From contig CAJPFG010000002.1 in assembly GCA_905339235.1 (NCBI GenBank), forward strand, positions 1 to 64,000: a stretch of DNA of 64,000 nucleotides. The letters run 5' to 3'. The notes below the pieces were generated by a model. That model was not told the origin of the DNA. It saw only the letters and a list, made by a program, of their open reading frames with translations, and searched no databases. Positions within the stretch are counted from its first letter, which is position 1, and each line of letters opens with the position of its first letter. Below, one piece after another: positions 26,409 to 35,950 of the stretch. The DNA is from Phycisphaerales bacterium (GTDB lineage Bacteria; Planctomycetota; Phycisphaerae; Phycisphaerales; UBA1924). The position numbers were made by a program, and so were the translations under genes.

Positions 26409-26990
26409 ATGACCTCTCCCCCGCAACAACCGTCGCCGGACGTATCGGAACGGGTCTATCGCGAACTGCGCCAACTGGCCGCGTGGTACATCGCCTCGGA
26501 GTCGCCGGGGCACACGCTCCAGCCGACGGCGTTGGTTCACGAGGCGTATGTACGGATGTCCCCGGGGCTCGGGGTGGACGGCCTGACGCGCACGCAGTTC
26601 ATGGCCTTGGCCGCGCGGGTGATGCGAAACGTGCTCGTGGACCATGCGCGACGGCACCAGGCGGCCAAGCGGGGCGGGTCGGGAAGCGGCTGCGAGGCGG
26701 CGGAAGCGGCCTGGCGGCGCGTACCGCTGGAAGATGCGGAAAGTTCTGACGGCGGCTGCGCCGCGCCGGACATTCTCGCGCTGCATGATGCGTTGGAGAG
26801 GCTGGCGGCGCTTTCGGATCGCCAGGCGAAGGTGGTGGAGGCCCGGTTCTTTGCCGGGCTGTCGGTGGAGCACACCGCCGAGGTGCTGGGGGTATCGCCT
26901 CGCACCGTTGAGGCGGACTGGAGAATCGCCCGAGCATGGCTGGCCCGAGAACTGAACCCGCGGACGACGGACCCGGGAGCCGGCTTATGA
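26409..26990 (+). CDS. ECF-type RNA polymerase sigma factor
   Basis: This 193-residue protein has region 2 (LVHEAYVRM, FMALAARVMRNVLVDHAR) and region 4 (LERLAALSDRQAKVVEARFFAGLSVEHTAEVLGVSPRTVEADW, given here in parts: LSDRQAKVVEARFF and SVEHTAEVLGVSPRTV). This is the pattern of the ECF family recognised by TIGR02999, common in Planctomycetota and Acidobacteriota. It should direct RNA polymerase to a special promoter set. Its stop overlaps the start of the Ser/Thr kinase by four bases. In planctomycetes, ECF factors next to such kinases form described groups (ECF STK), in which phosphorylation is thought to replace an anti-sigma factor. Its gene is divergent from the DUF11 gene, a candidate target. 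Confidence 0.92.
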   Translation: MTSPPQQPSPDVSERVYRELRQLAAWYIASESPGHTLQPTALVHEAYVRMSPGLGVDGLTRTQFMALAARVMRNVLVDHARRHQAAKRGGSGSGCEAAEAAWRRVPLEDAESSDGGCAAPDILALHDALERLAALSDRQAKVVEARFFAGLSVEHTAEVLGVSPRTVEADWRIARAWLARELNPRTTDPGAGL

Positions 26991-29695
26991 GCCCCAAGCC
27001 GCTTTCGCGGGAAGAGCACGCGCAGGCCGGCGAGTTGTTCGAGCGGGCCCGTGTGCTGCCGCCCGGAACGCGCGAACGGGAGATACGGGACGCGCCGGGG
27101 TATGTCCCGCGCGCGAGGCAAGAGGCGCTCGCGCTGCTCGCGCACCTACCCCCGGATGAGTTCCTGCTGCGGCCCGCCGGAACACCCGGGGCCATCGAGC
27201 AGGTGCTCCGCGAAGTGACCGGAGAGGATCCTCGCGGGCTGATCGGCGCTCGGGTCGGAGCGTTTCGCGTGGAAGCGCTGCTGGGCGTGGGCGGCATGGG
27301 CGCGGTCTACCGGGCGGTTGACACGCGGAGCGGCGAGGCGGTCGCGCTGAAGGTGCTGCGGACGCACGCGATGAGCCACGCGGCGATCGCGCGGCTCGAG
27401 CGGGAAGCCCGCGTTCTCTCGCGGATGCAGCACCCCTGCATCGCTCGGATGCTCAGCGTGGGAACGGCCGGCGACGACGGCCGGCCGTTCTTCGCCATGG
27501 AACTGCTGGAGGGGGCCCTGCCGGTCACCGCCTGGGTGCGGGCCAATCGCATCGACTGCCGAGGTGTGCTGGCGCTGTTTGTGCGGGTCTGCGAGGCGGT
27601 GCACCACGGCCACCAGCGAGGCGTGATTCACCGCGATCTCAAGCCGCAGAACATCCTGGTGCTGCCCGACGGCACCCCGAAACTCATCGACTTCGGGGTG
27701 GCCTTCGCGACCGATGCCGACATGTCGAGGGTTTCCGTCAGCACCGGCGTGGGCGCGCTCGTCGGCACGTTTGCCTACATGAGCCCGGAGCAATGCGAGG
27801 GCGACCCGGCCGGTGTGGACACCCGCAGCGATGTCTACGCGTTGGGCGTGGTGCTGTACGAACTCCTCGCGGGAGAACGGCCGCACGACCTCGACGGCCG
27901 ACCGCTGGCTGAAGTGATCCGGGTGATCCGGAGCGGCGCCACGGGCCGGCTCGAGTCGGTGCGCCCCGAACTGGCGGGCGATGTTGCGACCATCGTGCGC
28001 AAGGCGATGGACCCATCTCCTGACCAGCGGTATGTCTCCGTCGCCGATCTTTCGCAGGACGTGAGCCGGTTTTTGAGCAACCGGCCCATCGAGGCGCGGC
28101 CGGCGGGATCGATGCACCACCTGAGGCTGTTGTGGCGGCGGCAGCGCGTGGCGGTGACGGCGGCGGGGATCGCGGCGGCCTGCGTGGTCGGCGCAGGAGT
28201 GGTCTCGGTGTTGTTCGGCGTGCGGGCGCGCGGGGAGGAGAACCGGGCGAAGGCCGCGCTCGTGAAAGAGGCCGATGCCCGCGAACGGTCGGAGCGAATG
28301 ACGGCGTTTCTGCAGGGGGCGATCGGGTCGGCGAACCCGTACCAGCCGCGCGAGGTGAGTCCGGCGCTGCTGTCGTCGTCGGCCGATCCGTGGGCGGAGT
28401 GGATGTTCAGTCCGTGGAACTTCGCCGGCGTGGATGGCGGCAAGGCCACGGTGGAGGACGTGCTGGCGTCCGCGGCCAAAAGGCTCCCCGTGGAGTTCCA
28501 GGACGATCCGGAGGCGCACGCCCAACTGGCCGAGACGCTCGGGGTGACGCTGTTCCGCCTGGAGCGCAGGGAAGAGGCCAGGGTGCTGCTGGAGCGGTGC
28601 GTGGAACTGAGGCTGATGGCGCGGGGTGAGCAGGACGACGCGTCGATCCGCGCCATGATGCGGGTGGCCGCGGTGTACGACACCGTGCGGCTCGAAACCG
28701 CGCTGGTGTGGTGGAAGCGCGCGTACGAGCAGTGCGTAGGCTGCTACGGCGTGATGGACCCGCGGACCCTCCGCGCCGAGCGGATGTACGCCTTCGCCGT
28801 CCACGCGTCGGATGAGGACGGGGCCGGCATGCTGCTGCGGACGGTGCCCCCGCCCGCGCCCGGCGCCGGACCCCTTCCACCCGAGCACCTGCTGCACCTG
28901 GCGTTCGCTGCGTTGATGATGTCCGCGCACTTCGATTATGAGGCCGCGCCTATTGCGGAGGAGGTACTGCGGCGGCTGGAAGCGGGCGAAGCGGACGGTG
29001 ATCCGCTGGCAAGGGTGCTCGCCCGGCGGTCGGCGGTGGGGGCGGTGCTGGCGTGCGGGGCGGAAATCGAGTCGGTGCGTCCGCACGTGCGCCTGCTGGA
29101 GGGGGAGGCCAGAGAATTGTTCGGTGCCTGGAGCCCCGAGTACATGAACACCATGGGCTCGCCGATGATCTCGGGAATTGAGGATCGGCCGACCGAGGAG
29201 AGCGCGGCGTATTTCGCGCAGGCGGCGGCGGCACAGTTGCGATTGCGCGGGCGGGATCACTGGGAGACGGGCAATGCGCTCTACGCGGCCTCGTACGCCA
29301 TCGGGAAGGTGGACGCGAAGTCACCGGGCGCGGCGGACTCGGCCGGGCGGGTGATCGCGGCGCTGCGGGAGTTCCCTCAGGGCATTTCGACGCCCGGCGT
29401 GGTGGCGGAGTGCGTGCTCGCGCGCATCGATCTCGCGGCGGGAAAGACCGCATCGGCGATGGAACGCCTCGAGGCGGTGCTGCGGCGAGTGCGTGCCCCG
29501 CAGGCGCCGGCTCTTCAGCCCCAGGCATGGGCGCGGCTGCACACGGTGCGGGGGGAGTGCTTTTCGGCGCTGGGAAAGCCCGAGGAGGCGGACCTGGCAT
29601 TCCGCGAGGCCGTGGCGACGGCGGCGAAGTTCAGGCGAGCGGATGAGGGCGAGGAGTGGACCAAGGACGCCCGCAAGCACCTTGCCGGGCGATGA
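26987..29695 (+). CDS. Transmembrane Ser/Thr protein kinase with C-terminal repeat domain
   Basis: This 902-residue protein starts at an ATGA overlap with the sigma factor. A cytoplasmic N-terminal segment of about 90 residues leads to a kinase domain with glycine loop GVGGMG (100-105), Lys122, Glu140, HRDLKPQN (215-222) and DFG (235-237), so it should be active. A membrane helix at about 388-411 follows, and then some 490 residues rich in Ala, Arg and Glu that look like TPR or similar helical repeats on the outer side of the membrane. The layout suggests that an external signal is passed to the sigma factor encoded in the same operon; that link is inference. Confidence 0.92.
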   Translation: MSPKPLSREEHAQAGELFERARVLPPGTREREIRDAPGYVPRARQEALALLAHLPPDEFLLRPAGTPGAIEQVLREVTGEDPRGLIGARVGAFRVEALLGVGGMGAVYRAVDTRSGEAVALKVLRTHAMSHAAIARLEREARVLSRMQHPCIARMLSVGTAGDDGRPFFAMELLEGALPVTAWVRANRIDCRGVLALFVRVCEAVHHGHQRGVIHRDLKPQNILVLPDGTPKLIDFGVAFATDADMSRVSVSTGVGALVGTFAYMSPEQCEGDPAGVDTRSDVYALGVVLYELLAGERPHDLDGRPLAEVIRVIRSGATGRLESVRPELAGDVATIVRKAMDPSPDQRYVSVADLSQDVSRFLSNRPIEARPAGSMHHLRLLWRRQRVAVTAAGIAAACVVGAGVVSVLFGVRARGEENRAKAALVKEADARERSERMTAFLQGAIGSANPYQPREVSPALLSSSADPWAEWMFSPWNFAGVDGGKATVEDVLASAAKRLPVEFQDDPEAHAQLAETLGVTLFRLERREEARVLLERCVELRLMARGEQDDASIRAMMRVAAVYDTVRLETALVWWKRAYEQCVGCYGVMDPRTLRAERMYAFAVHASDEDGAGMLLRTVPPPAPGAGPLPPEHLLHLAFAALMMSAHFDYEAAPIAEEVLRRLEAGEADGDPLARVLARRSAVGAVLACGAEIESVRPHVRLLEGEARELFGAWSPEYMNTMGSPMISGIEDRPTEESAAYFAQAAAAQLRLRGRDHWETGNALYAASYAIGKVDAKSPGAADSAGRVIAALREFPQGISTPGVVAECVLARIDLAAGKTASAMERLEAVLRRVRAPQAPALQPQAWARLHTVRGECFSALGKPEEADLAFREAVATAAKFRRADEGEEWTKDARKHLAGR

Positions 29696-29733
29696 AATCG
29701 GACAGGCGGGAGATCACGACGTGCGTGCCGGGA

Positions 29734-30732
29734 TCAGCATGGCGCCCCGTTGACGCGCTGCTCCTGGGTTTCGATGTCGAAGCCGTTCTCGGCGCCGTCA
29801 CCGTTCAGGTCAGCGCTCGCCTGGCAGAAGTTCGAGAAGTCGCCATTGACGGCCTGTTCGGTGGCTTCAACGTCGAACCCGTTCACCGCGCCGTCGCAGT
29901 TGACGTCGGGGTCGCAGGGTGGGGCGCCGCAGAGGTCGTGACCTGCGGGCAGGGTCATGCGCCAGGTGCTGGTGCCGGTGGAAGCGGCCCAGAGTTCGCA
30001 GCGGGTGTGATCGGATCCGATGCCGCAGAGCGAGGAGACGCCCGCGGGCAGGGCGTGCTCGGCCACGAACGCCCCGGCCGGAGTGAACTCGCCGATCGAA
30101 GATTCGTCGCTGCTGGCGACGAGGAGGTTGCCGTTGCCCGCGATATCGAGGTCGCCGAAGTTGACCGTAAAGGTGGGGCGCACGGCGGTGATGACCCAGG
30201 TGTTCAGAACGGCGCCAGACGCGGGATTGATCTCGGCGACGCGGTTGGCATCGCTCCCGCCCGGGACCCTGTCCTGCACGAGGAAGATCGTCTCGCGCCC
30301 GGGGTGGTAGGCGCCGCCGACGACGTGGCTGACGCCGAAGGAAGTATTCAGGGAGGCGATGACGCCGCCGGTCGCGGGGTTGATCGCGTAGATCTCGGCG
30401 ACACCCGATTCGCCATCGATGAAGAGCAGCGTTCCGGCGGGGATCGGCGTGCCGTTGAGGCTCATGCCCACGGTGGGCACCGCGAGGTCGGCGTCGTTGG
30501 CGGATCCTCCGGGGCGCGGGACCGTTCCCAGGGCCGCGCCGGACGATGAGAAGTGGTGAATGGTGGCGCTGAAGGAGGGGTAGATCCACACGGTGTCGCT
30601 CGTCTGGTCGTACGCCAGGCCGACGGGCGAGAGGCCGGAGTTGAACGAAGAGCCGACCTGGAGTTGAGCGCGAGCGGCGCTGGCCGAGGCGAGTGTGCAG
30701 AGCGAACACACAACGAACTTGGACAGTTTCAT
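29734..30732 (-). CDS. Secreted beta-propeller-like protein with dockerin-like tag
   Basis: The start at 30732 is chosen for the signal peptide it gives (cut ARA-QLQVG near residue 22). It sets the length at 332 residues. The body has repeated GLAYDQTSDTVW, AEIYAINPATGGV and VAEINPASGAVL segments, typical of six-bladed propellers such as SMP-30 or LVIVD-like proteins; the exact family is not clear. The tag at 273-332 ends ETQEQRVNGAPC. The gene converges with the kinase gene, 38 bases away. Confidence 0.83.
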   Translation of the reverse strand: MKLSKFVVCSLCTLASASAARAQLQVGSSFNSGLSPVGLAYDQTSDTVWIYPSFSATIHHFSSSGAALGTVPRPGGSANDADLAVPTVGMSLNGTPIPAGTLLFIDGESGVAEIYAINPATGGVIASLNTSFGVSHVVGGAYHPGRETIFLVQDRVPGGSDANRVAEINPASGAVLNTWVITAVRPTFTVNFGDLDIAGNGNLLVASSDESSIGEFTPAGAFVAEHALPAGVSSLCGIGSDHTRCELWAASTGTSTWRMTLPAGHDLCGAPPCDPDVNCDGAVNGFDVEATEQAVNGDFSNFCQASADLNGDGAENGFDIETQEQRVNGAPC

Positions 30733-30905
30733 GATCTCTCCACTCCGAACTCGCCCGGTGGGATTGGCCGAGCGCGCCATTACGCAAAACGCCGTCGGCG
30801 AAGTTGGGGCATTCGCAGTTTACCGCGGCGGGGGGAAAATCCAAGCGAAAACTCGGGCGGATCGAGGCGACGGTTCGCGAGACTCGGCGTTGAAGTCATG
30901 CCACT

Positions 30906-30959
30906 TCAGCAGGGTGCGCCGTTCACGTGCTGCTCCTGGGTTTCGATGTCGAAGCCGCG
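30906..30959 (-). pseudogene. Orphan 3' end of a dockerin-like tag
   Basis: The minus strand reads DRGFDIETQEQHVNGAPC and a stop, exactly the last 16 or so residues of a tag. The rest of the tag and any ectodomain are missing, and the frame has no start. It lies just upstream of the solenoid gene at 31077 and faces the other way. The break falls within the second loop. Confidence 0.75.
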
Positions 30960-31076
30960 ATCAGGGAAAATTCCCCGTTGCCGCCGCCCTCCGCGCGACG
31001 GGATGATCCCGTGTGGTCCAACGGCCGCGCAACTCTGCGCGACGCCGCGTTTGACCGTTTGACGAGGAGAAGACCA

Positions 31077-34004
31077 ATGTCACCATCCCGGATCGTCTCC
31101 GCCGGCGTTCTCACCGCCATCGCCGGCCTGCCTCTGAGCGCGGCCGCGTCGATTTTCACGTTCAGCCCGGTCTGCAACAACAACTGGTATGCGGAGTGCA
31201 ACAATGGGCAGCCGTGCACGGGCGGTGGCTGGCAGACGTTCAATAACTGGGGTCAGTCCGGATGCGCGGGCGGGCTTCCGACCCCGGGGCCGACCGACGA
31301 TGTGGAGATCGGCACCAACACGCTGGTGCTCAACGGCGACGTCCTGATCAACAGTCTCTCCAACCCGGCCGGAGGGACGCTCAGTTGGTCGTACGGAAGG
31401 CTGGCGATCACGCTGCCCTTCACCAACCTCGGCGACGTGATCGTGGAGGGCAACAACAAGAACCTCGCCGCGGACGTCGTCAACGAAGGCACCATCACGG
31501 CGCGCAACAGTTGGAACCTCTATCTCGAGAACGCCGCGATCACGAACAACGCCATGTTCCGTCTATCGGGCAGCAAGGACTTCTATCCCGCCTCGGGCAG
31601 CACGGACAACTCGTTCGACAACGCGGGGACGGTTTCCAAGGTTGACGGGGGTACCGCCCTGTGGAGCGGCATGCCGTTTAACTCCACCGGGCTCGTGGAA
31701 TCGATCAGCGGAACGCTCCAGTTCTCCGAGGCGTCCATCACCTCCTCGGCGGGGGCGACCTGGAGTGCGAATGGGGGCGCCTTTCAGTTCCTCTCCTGCT
31801 CCATGTCGGGTGCCTTCGACATCGTCAACAACGGAACCGTCGAAGTTTACAACGGCTGGACCATGCCCGCCGACGTCACGCTGAACGCGACGCAGGGCGG
31901 GCTGAACTGGATCAACGGGAATCTGTCGATCGCTCCGGGCGCCGTCCTGACCAACGCCCCGACGGGCATTCTGTATGTCGGGGGCAATAACAAGACGCTC
32001 AGCGGGGCCGTCCTCAACCAGGGCGAGATCGTCGCGCTCAACAGTTGGAACCTCTACTTCTCCGACGCGACAGTGACCAACTCGGGCACGCTCCGCCTCT
32101 CCGGCAGCAAGCACATCCTCTCCGGGGGCGGCACGAATCTGTTCATCAACACCGGCACGGTCACGAAGACCGACGGCGGCACCGCGACGTGGACCGCCAT
32201 CCCGTTCGACACTACCGGGACGGTCAGCGCCGTGTCGGGCACGATCGACTTCCAATCCACGCCGATCACCTCGTCCGCCGCGGCGTCGTGGAACCTCACC
32301 GGCGGCACGATCCGGTTCTTCGGCTGCTCGCTGGCCGACACCTTCGTCTTTGAGAACACCGGCGTGCTGGAGGTGCACAACGGCTGGACCATCCCGTCCG
32401 ACACCACGCTCGCCGCCAAGGGCAACGGGCTGAACTGGATCGACGGCAACCTCACCATCAGCCCGGACGCCACGCTGGTCAATGCGCCCGAGAGTGCGCT
32501 CTACATCGGGGGGAACAACAAGGTCCTGAGCGGCAATCTCCTCAATCAGGGCGAGATCGTGGCGTACAACAGTTGGAACCTCTACTTCTCCAACGCCGCC
32601 GTCACCAACCCGGGAACGCTCCGCCTGTCGGGCTCCAAGGACCTGCTCGAATCCGCGAGCACCACCAACTCGTTCGCCAACCCGGGCCTCATCACCAAGA
32701 CCGACGGCGGCACGGCCGAGTGGCACGGGATTCCCCTGAACACGTCGGGCACGATCAGCAGCGTGGTGGGAACTCTGCACTTCCGGGCGGCCCCGATCGC
32801 TTCTTCGCCCGCCGCCCGGTGGACGGTGGGCGCCGCGGCACTTCGCTTCTACGACAACTGCTCCCTGGCCGGGACGTTCGACATCGACAACGCGGGCACG
32901 CTCGAGGTTCACAGCGGCTGGACGATCCCCGGCGACACGACCATCACCGCGACCGGCAATGGCCTGGCTTGGGTCAGCGGCACCCTCACCATTGCGGGGG
33001 GCGCTTCCCTGACCAACGGCGCGGGCGGAACTCTCTCCATCGTCGGCAACAACAAGACCCTCACCGGAAGCCTCAGAAACCTGGGGACCACCGTTCTGAC
33101 CGACAGTTGGAACCTGTACCTTGCCGACGCGGTGCTCACCAACTCCGGCATCCTCGACTTCTCGGGGAGCAAGGACGTGTACGGGACGTCCGGAACTTCC
33201 GCGCTGGTGACGAATCTCGGCTCCGGCCTGGTGCGCAAGTCCGGCGGAGGCACCGGGCTCGTCGATGTGCCCTTCACCAACGCCGGGCTCATCTCGATCG
33301 AGAGCGGCACCTTCCGGATCAGCAACGCCTTCGCCCAGCAGCCCGGAGGGGTCACACGCCTGGCGGGCGGCACGCTCCGCCTCGACTCCGGCACGATCTT
33401 CGACCACGGCCGCATCGAGGGCTACGGGCCAGTCACCGGCTCGGTGATCACCGTCGCGGCCACCACCGCCCCTGGCGGGTTCTCGGCCGCGGGGACGCTC
33501 AACATCTCCGGCTCTTTCACGCAGAATCCCACGAGCAAGACGGAGATCAAGATCGGCGGGCTCGGCGAGGCCGAGTTCGACCGCATCACCGCCAACACCG
33601 CCTCGCTGGGCGGCACGCTCTTCGTCCGCTTCTTCAACGGCTTCCGCCCCATGGCGGGCGACACGTTCACCTTCCTCTTCACCACCAACCCCACCGGCCG
33701 TAGCGGCGAGTTCGCCAACTACACGCTGCTCGACCCGCTCGAAGGGCTGGTGATCACGGTGGACTACGCGGCCAACAGCGCCACCGTCCGCGTCATCCAA
33801 TGCACCCCGTGCCTGCCCTGCGACGGTGACATCAACTGCGACGGGGCGCTCAACGGCTTCGACATCGAGACCATGGAGCAGGCCGTGAACGGCGACCTGA
33901 GCAACTTCTGCCAGCCGGACCCGGACTTCAACCACGACGGCGCGGTGAACGGGTTTGACGTGGAGGTCATCGAGCAGGTCGTCAACGGAGGGTTCTGCCC
34001 GTAG
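31077..34004 (+). CDS. Large secreted beta-solenoid protein with variant dockerin-like tag
   Basis: GAGGAGAAG before the ATG at 31077 fixes the start, giving 975 residues with a signal peptide cut near residue 24. The opening CNNNWYAEC and PCTGGGWQTFNNWG is nearly the same as in the 19181 gene. Four solenoid units of about 178 residues follow, each with NSWNLYFxxAxVTNxGTLRLSGSK. The C-terminal module (TAPGGFSAAGTL, AEFDRITANTASLGG) precedes the variant tag at 915-975, which reads CDGDINCDGALNGFD in its first loop. The two genes are clear paralogues in opposite orientation, about 8 kb apart. A structural or adhesive surface role is inferred. Confidence 0.87.
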   Translation: MSPSRIVSAGVLTAIAGLPLSAAASIFTFSPVCNNNWYAECNNGQPCTGGGWQTFNNWGQSGCAGGLPTPGPTDDVEIGTNTLVLNGDVLINSLSNPAGGTLSWSYGRLAITLPFTNLGDVIVEGNNKNLAADVVNEGTITARNSWNLYLENAAITNNAMFRLSGSKDFYPASGSTDNSFDNAGTVSKVDGGTALWSGMPFNSTGLVESISGTLQFSEASITSSAGATWSANGGAFQFLSCSMSGAFDIVNNGTVEVYNGWTMPADVTLNATQGGLNWINGNLSIAPGAVLTNAPTGILYVGGNNKTLSGAVLNQGEIVALNSWNLYFSDATVTNSGTLRLSGSKHILSGGGTNLFINTGTVTKTDGGTATWTAIPFDTTGTVSAVSGTIDFQSTPITSSAAASWNLTGGTIRFFGCSLADTFVFENTGVLEVHNGWTIPSDTTLAAKGNGLNWIDGNLTISPDATLVNAPESALYIGGNNKVLSGNLLNQGEIVAYNSWNLYFSNAAVTNPGTLRLSGSKDLLESASTTNSFANPGLITKTDGGTAEWHGIPLNTSGTISSVVGTLHFRAAPIASSPAARWTVGAAALRFYDNCSLAGTFDIDNAGTLEVHSGWTIPGDTTITATGNGLAWVSGTLTIAGGASLTNGAGGTLSIVGNNKTLTGSLRNLGTTVLTDSWNLYLADAVLTNSGILDFSGSKDVYGTSGTSALVTNLGSGLVRKSGGGTGLVDVPFTNAGLISIESGTFRISNAFAQQPGGVTRLAGGTLRLDSGTIFDHGRIEGYGPVTGSVITVAATTAPGGFSAAGTLNISGSFTQNPTSKTEIKIGGLGEAEFDRITANTASLGGTLFVRFFNGFRPMAGDTFTFLFTTNPTGRSGEFANYTLLDPLEGLVITVDYAANSATVRVIQCTPCLPCDGDINCDGALNGFDIETMEQAVNGDLSNFCQPDPDFNHDGAVNGFDVEVIEQVVNGGFCP
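31400..33260 (+). repeat. Four tandem repeats of about 530 bp inside the solenoid gene
   Basis: The sequence coding for SWNLY recurs at 31511, 32045, 32573 and 33107. The spacings are 534, 528 and 534 bases, all multiples of three. The units are diverged but collinear. Confidence 0.8.
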
Positions 34005-34026
34005 CGGAGCCCGCAACTCTCAGTAT

Positions 34027-34058
34027 CCGGCGGGCCCGACACGGCCCGCCGGGCTTTC
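34027..34058 (+). terminator. Hairpin terminator after the solenoid gene
   Basis: A perfect ten-base stem (CCGGCGGGCC with GGCCCGCCGG) closes a six-base loop 22 bases past the stop. The following T run is short (GCTTTCC), so termination may be partial. Confidence 0.6.
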
Positions 34059-34120
34059 CAGTCCTCGCCATGAACGCCGGGTCGCGACGCCCGGGGTGGT
34101 GGCGCGGCGCGAGGCCATGG

Positions 34121-35698
34121 TCAGCACGGCGCCCCGTTCACGCGCTGCTCCTCCGTCTCGATATCAAACCCGTTCTCCGCCCCGTCGCCGTTGAGGTCCG
34201 CGCTCGCCTGGCAGAAGTTGGAGAAATCCCCGTTCACGGCCTGCTCCGTGGCCTCAACATCAAAGCCGTTGACCGCCCCGTCGCAGTTTACGTCGGGGTC
34301 GCAGGCCGGCGGGGCGCACCCCGCGCCCACGCACAGACGCACCAGCGCGTTGGGCGTTCCGAACGCCGGCGTCGAGTTGAGGTCCTGCCCGGCTTCGTTG
34401 CGGATGTTGATGATCGCGTAGAGGTACCCGTCCTGGGCGAGGAAGACGTTGTTGGCGCTGAATGGCGTGAGCGCGTCGTTGCCGCGGCCGAAGTACGCGT
34501 CGTCGTCGTCCTGCCCGTTGTTGTTGAGGTCAACGCGATTGCCCTCGCGCAGCACCACCGTCTCGCCGTTGAGAACCATCACCGCGTCGGCGTCCGACGT
34601 GCCGCTGGTGTTGCCCATCACGACGTAGTTCCCGGCGTTGTCCACCGCGACGCCCGAGAGCGTGTCTCCCCAGAGTTCGCCGCTGCCGGGGGTGATCGGC
34701 TGGCCGGTCTGCGCCACCAGGGCCCCGTCGAGCACGGCCCAGTCCGGGGCCGCGGCGGTGGTGCCCGAGTTGTCCCGCCCGCGGGCCATCCAGTGGCCCG
34801 AGGAAGACTGCACGGCCTGAAAGATGTCGCCCGCGACGAGGACCGAGCCGGGCACGGCCTCGCCCTGCTGGATCACCACGTCGCCGTCGCGGACCAGCAC
34901 GTTGAGGACGGTGCCGCCGGTGATGTCGCCGATGGCGACCCAGTGCGCGCCGTCGGGGGTCGTGAAGAACGTGTTGGCGTTGATGGTGGTCCAGAGCCGC
35001 GAGCCCAGCCCGCCCATCGCGTTGACCGAGGTGACGTTGGTCTGGTGGAACGCCACGCGGTCGTAGAAGATCGCGGGCCGGCGCGAGGTGTGGATGTTGT
35101 TGATGGTGCTGTCCTGACAGCCGATGCGGCCGTCGTTGAGCAGGTGGATGGAGCCCACGGAGTTTCCGACCGTCTCATCGCCGCTGACCGTGGTGTCGGA
35201 AAGGCCGGTGTAGGGGTCGAGTTCCTGGAAGGCCGGCGAAAGCGTGGCCGAGGAGAGCGTGTACTTCAGCACGCGGTGCTGATCGACCCCGGGTACGCCG
35301 GTCTGGTTGGTGCGCGCCCGAACCGAGAACGCGGCGTTGCCGAAGTCATCAAAGCGTCCGGCCTCCGACCCGATGAAGTCGTAGAACCCCCCGCCCACGG
35401 CGGGCTGGCCCTCCTGCACGAGCACGCTCCCCGCGTTGGCGGCGCCGAGCATCAGCATGGTCTCGAGGTCCGTGCCCAACTGTGTGCGCCCCTTCATGAG
35501 CCAGCGGGAACCATCGGCCGAGCCGTACAGGCCCTCCATCGCCCGGAACTCCGCGAATGTGAGCGACCCGGCGAGATCCCTGGCCCCGGGAATCACGGCG
35601 GTGGGGTGACCGGTGATCTTTGTGTAGAGCACTTCGACGGGCCCGGCAAGGGCGGGCGCGGCGGCAACGACGGCGGTCCAGCATGCGGCGAACTTCAT
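34121..35698 (-). CDS. Secreted protein with a shared unnamed ectodomain and dockerin-like tag
   Basis: This 525-residue protein has a signal peptide (cut ALA-GPVEV near residue 19). The ectodomain of about 440 residues carries recurring phrases on data-like beta strands: SVLVQEGQPA, LVAQTGQPITPG, NYVVMGNTSG and VVLREGNRVDLNNNGQDDDD. The last of these closely matches VLLRENDPVDLDNNGQ in the 54131 gene and IVARENDPVDLNADG in the 57300 gene, so the three share a long domain that I cannot name. Residues 466-525 are the tag. Asp-rich segments hint at calcium binding within the ectodomain. No enzyme motif is visible. Confidence 0.83.
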   Translation of the reverse strand: MKFAACWTAVVAAAPALAGPVEVLYTKITGHPTAVIPGARDLAGSLTFAEFRAMEGLYGSADGSRWLMKGRTQLGTDLETMLMLGAANAGSVLVQEGQPAVGGGFYDFIGSEAGRFDDFGNAAFSVRARTNQTGVPGVDQHRVLKYTLSSATLSPAFQELDPYTGLSDTTVSGDETVGNSVGSIHLLNDGRIGCQDSTINNIHTSRRPAIFYDRVAFHQTNVTSVNAMGGLGSRLWTTINANTFFTTPDGAHWVAIGDITGGTVLNVLVRDGDVVIQQGEAVPGSVLVAGDIFQAVQSSSGHWMARGRDNSGTTAAAPDWAVLDGALVAQTGQPITPGSGELWGDTLSGVAVDNAGNYVVMGNTSGTSDADAVMVLNGETVVLREGNRVDLNNNGQDDDDAYFGRGNDALTPFSANNVFLAQDGYLYAIINIRNEAGQDLNSTPAFGTPNALVRLCVGAGCAPPACDPDVNCDGAVNGFDVEATEQAVNGDFSNFCQASADLNGDGAENGFDIETEEQRVNGAPC

Positions 35699-35950
35699 GG
35701 CATGACTCCGGTGTGTGGGGAGCGTGGGAGTGGGCCAACCGGGGGCACTCGGGAGCGCTCCGGAACCGGTTGACACCAAGCAGCGTACTCGAAGCGCCAA
35801 TCTCTGTCGCGGGTATTTGATCGCGTTTTCAACGGGTGGCGGGCAGCACGTAAAAGCCCCATGGGTGGAATCCCGGTGGAACGACGGTCCTGCGCCGCGC
35901 CGCCCCATCGGGACCGCATCAATGGCCGCCGGGTGGGCAGGCGTCGGCGT

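Noticed and set aside
31563..34016. Minus-strand frame of 817 codons opposite the solenoid gene
   Set aside because: Shadow of the repeat-bearing solenoid gene; its apparent repeats mirror the real ones.
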